From NCBI RefSeq assembly GCF_017313105.1, contig NZ_JAFLND010000001.1, positions 1,116,001 through 1,180,000 of the forward strand: a stretch of 64,000 nt of DNA. Direction: 5' to 3'. Every line of letters starts with the position of its first letter. The first letter of the stretch is position 1. A program made the position numbers and the translations under genes. Shown piece after piece: positions 62,885-64,000 of the stretch. The stretch comes from [Muricauda] lutisoli (nom. illeg.) (GTDB lineage Bacteria > Bacteroidota > Bacteroidia > Flavobacteriales > Flavobacteriaceae). The notes under the pieces were generated by a model. It was not told the DNA's origin and searched no databases. It was given only the letters and a program-made list of their open reading frames with translations.

Positions 62885-63280
62885 ATGAACAATGCTGATT
62901 TTATACGTGCATTTGAAAAAGGAAAATTTCCTCCGCAACAGTTCAATCATAAGGCACATATAAAATTGGCTTGGATTTATCTTGAAATGTTTGATGAGCA
63001 AACTGCTATTTCCAAAACATGTGAGGCCATCAAAAATTTTGATCGGATCCATGGAAATGGTACCAAGTACCACACTACGTTGACAGTGGCTGCCGTAAAA
63101 GTGGTGCATCATTTCAGGCAAAAATCAAATGCAGCCACATTTGATGAATTTGTGGCGGAGAATCCAAGACTTATTACCTCATTTAAAGAACTACTTTTTC
63201 AACATTATGGAAAAAGTGTCCTTGCCGACCCAAAAGCGAAAACAGCATATTTGGAACCGGATTTGCTCCCCTTCGACTAA
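62885..63280 (+). CDS. Small conserved protein of unknown function
   Basis: 131 residues from the ATG at 62885. It starts MNNADFIRAFEKGKFPPQQF and has FNHKAHIKLAWIYLEMFDEQ, then KYHTTLTVAAVKVVHHF. The spaced His residues recall helical metal-binding folds but no family is certain. No signal peptide. It begins one base after the SGNH gene stop, so co-transcribed. Confidence 0.72.
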   Translation: MNNADFIRAFEKGKFPPQQFNHKAHIKLAWIYLEMFDEQTAISKTCEAIKNFDRIHGNGTKYHTTLTVAAVKVVHHFRQKSNAATFDEFVAENPRLITSFKELLFQHYGKSVLADPKAKTAYLEPDLLPFD

Positions 63281-63311
63281 ACCGCTTGCCAAGATTTAGT
63301 TACATTGCAGC

Positions 63312-64000
63312 ATGCAAAAAGGAAAGGTCAGTATTATTATTCCCTTTAAAAACACTGCTCATTATCTACCCGAATGTTTAGATTCCATTGTGGGCCAAAC
63401 CCATACCGATTGGGAAGTTTTGGCAGTAAACGACCATTCTACCGATAAGAGCTTCGAACTCCTCTCCTCCTACTCCAAAAAAGATGAGCGCATCAAAGTT
63501 TTTCAAAACAAAGGGAGTGGCATCATTCCCGCGCTTCAAACTGGCTACGCCGAGAGTCATGGTCAATTTGTAACCCGGATGGATTCGGATGATATCATGA
63601 AACCGAACCGTTTGGAGGTCATGATAAATTCTTTAAAAGAAAATGGAACTGGTCATATTACTGTAGGGCAAGTAAAATATTTTTCACATCGGGGCATTAG
63701 TAATGGTTATGAGCGCTATGAACAATGGTTGAACCAATTGACAGCTGAAGGAAACAACTTTGATGAGATTTACAAAGAGTGCGTTATTCCTTCCCCATGC
63801 TGGATGGTCGAGCGTGAAGATTTTGAAAAATGTAAAGGTTTTGATTCCCATCGCTATCCTGAAGATTACGACCTTACATTTCGATTTTACGAACATGCAC
63901 TTAAAATTGTTCCTTGCAATCAAGTACTTCATCTTTGGCGTGACTACGATACCCGTACTTCCAGAACCCACGAGCACTATGCCCAAAATTATTTTTTGGA
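63312..64000 (+). CDS. Family 2 glycosyltransferase, cut by window end
   Basis: At least 229 residues from the ATG at 63312 without a stop. The N-terminus MQKGKVSIIIPFKNTAHYL is the GT2 nucleotide-binding strand. NDHSTDKS follows, then the DXD-type metal motif MDSDD near residues 90-94. SPCWMVEREDFEKC and YPEDYDLTFRFY fit GT-A acceptor parts. The C-terminus lies beyond the window. Sugar donor and acceptor are unknown. Confidence 0.88.
   Translation, partial: MQKGKVSIIIPFKNTAHYLPECLDSIVGQTHTDWEVLAVNDHSTDKSFELLSSYSKKDERIKVFQNKGSGIIPALQTGYAESHGQFVTRMDSDDIMKPNRLEVMINSLKENGTGHITVGQVKYFSHRGISNGYERYEQWLNQLTAEGNNFDEIYKECVIPSPCWMVEREDFEKCKGFDSHRYPEDYDLTFRFYEHALKIVPCNQVLHLWRDYDTRTSRTHEHYAQNYFL

Noticed and set aside
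1..64000. tRNA, rRNA, CRISPR arrays, insertion sequences, prophage or integrase genes
   Set aside because: No tRNA-like cloverleaf, regular repeat-spacer array, transposase or integrase motif was seen while reading either strand.

Overview
The window looks like a piece of chromosome from a member of the Flavobacteriaceae (Bacteroidota), possibly a marine Muricauda/Flagellimonas-like lineage. The family call rests on several signs: an LpxC-FabZ fusion, the type IX secretion regulator PorX, a bifunctional HisB, an N-terminal CarboxypepD_reg domain on a TonB-dependent receptor, several small lipoproteins of flavobacterial type, and promoters of the TTG / TAnnTTTG type rather than TTGACA/TATAAT. 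The genus is an inference. I found no rRNA, tRNA, CRISPR array, insertion sequence or prophage. Nearly all genes look like vertically inherited core genes.

Layout. 1-6.7 kb: a truncated membrane protein, a small conserved protein, a DUF2461 protein, the cysteine pair cysE-cysM, a four-helix membrane protein, and a vWA plus MoxR-like AAA ATPase pair on the minus strand. 6.7-14.9 kb: a complete histidine operon on the minus strand (hisG-D-C-B-H-GNAT-A-DinB-F-IE), preceded by a readable attenuator. It has a 17-residue leader peptide with three consecutive His codons, an intrinsic terminator, and a segment that can pair with the terminator arm. 14.9-24.4 kb, still minus: prohibitin-like SPFH protein, large membrane vWA protein, fabG, sucD, then the lipid A cluster lpxD, lpxC-fabZ, lpxA, efp and a second lpxD-like gene. 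24.4-30.4 kb: an HD-domain protein divergent from porX-tsaE, a 44-residue exported peptide gene with its own terminator, a membrane protein, alanine dehydrogenase, a small membrane-anchored protein and a possible 20-residue amphipathic peptide gene.

30.4-47 kb: membrane protein, proline dehydrogenase, aroB, small conserved protein, a second DinB-like protein, Lrp/AsnC regulator, M14 peptidase, an XRE-type regulator whose upstream region holds repeated palindromes, lipoprotein plus TerC, fatty acid hydroxylase, topoisomerase IV (parE-parC), an EamA exporter, a repeat-containing lipoprotein and ychF. 47-64 kb: a 42-residue membrane peptide gene, ferredoxin divergent from a LuxC-like acyl-CoA reductase, serC-serA, a DUF937 protein, two small membrane/lipoprotein genes, a probable metal-type TonB receptor with a His/Cys-rich partner, folE-msrA, a LolD-like ATPase with a TIGR02757 protein, a transglutaminase-like protein, a Tat-exported Gfo/Idh protein, an exported S10 peptidase, an SGNH hydrolase, a small conserved protein and a glycosyltransferase cut by the window end.

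The main themes are amino acid metabolism (Cys, His, Ser, the aroB step, Pro/Ala catabolism), outer-membrane building (lipid A, LolD, TonB receptor), T9SS control and DNA topology. The most informative non-coding signals are the his attenuator, several promoters whose -7 element lies only 4-7 nt before the start codon (suggesting leaderless mRNAs), overlapping divergent promoters at 47.75-47.82 kb, and four related palindromes around the XRE gene. I did not find a clear new defence or biosynthetic system. The best candidates for undescribed biology are the small peptide genes and the regulatory sites.
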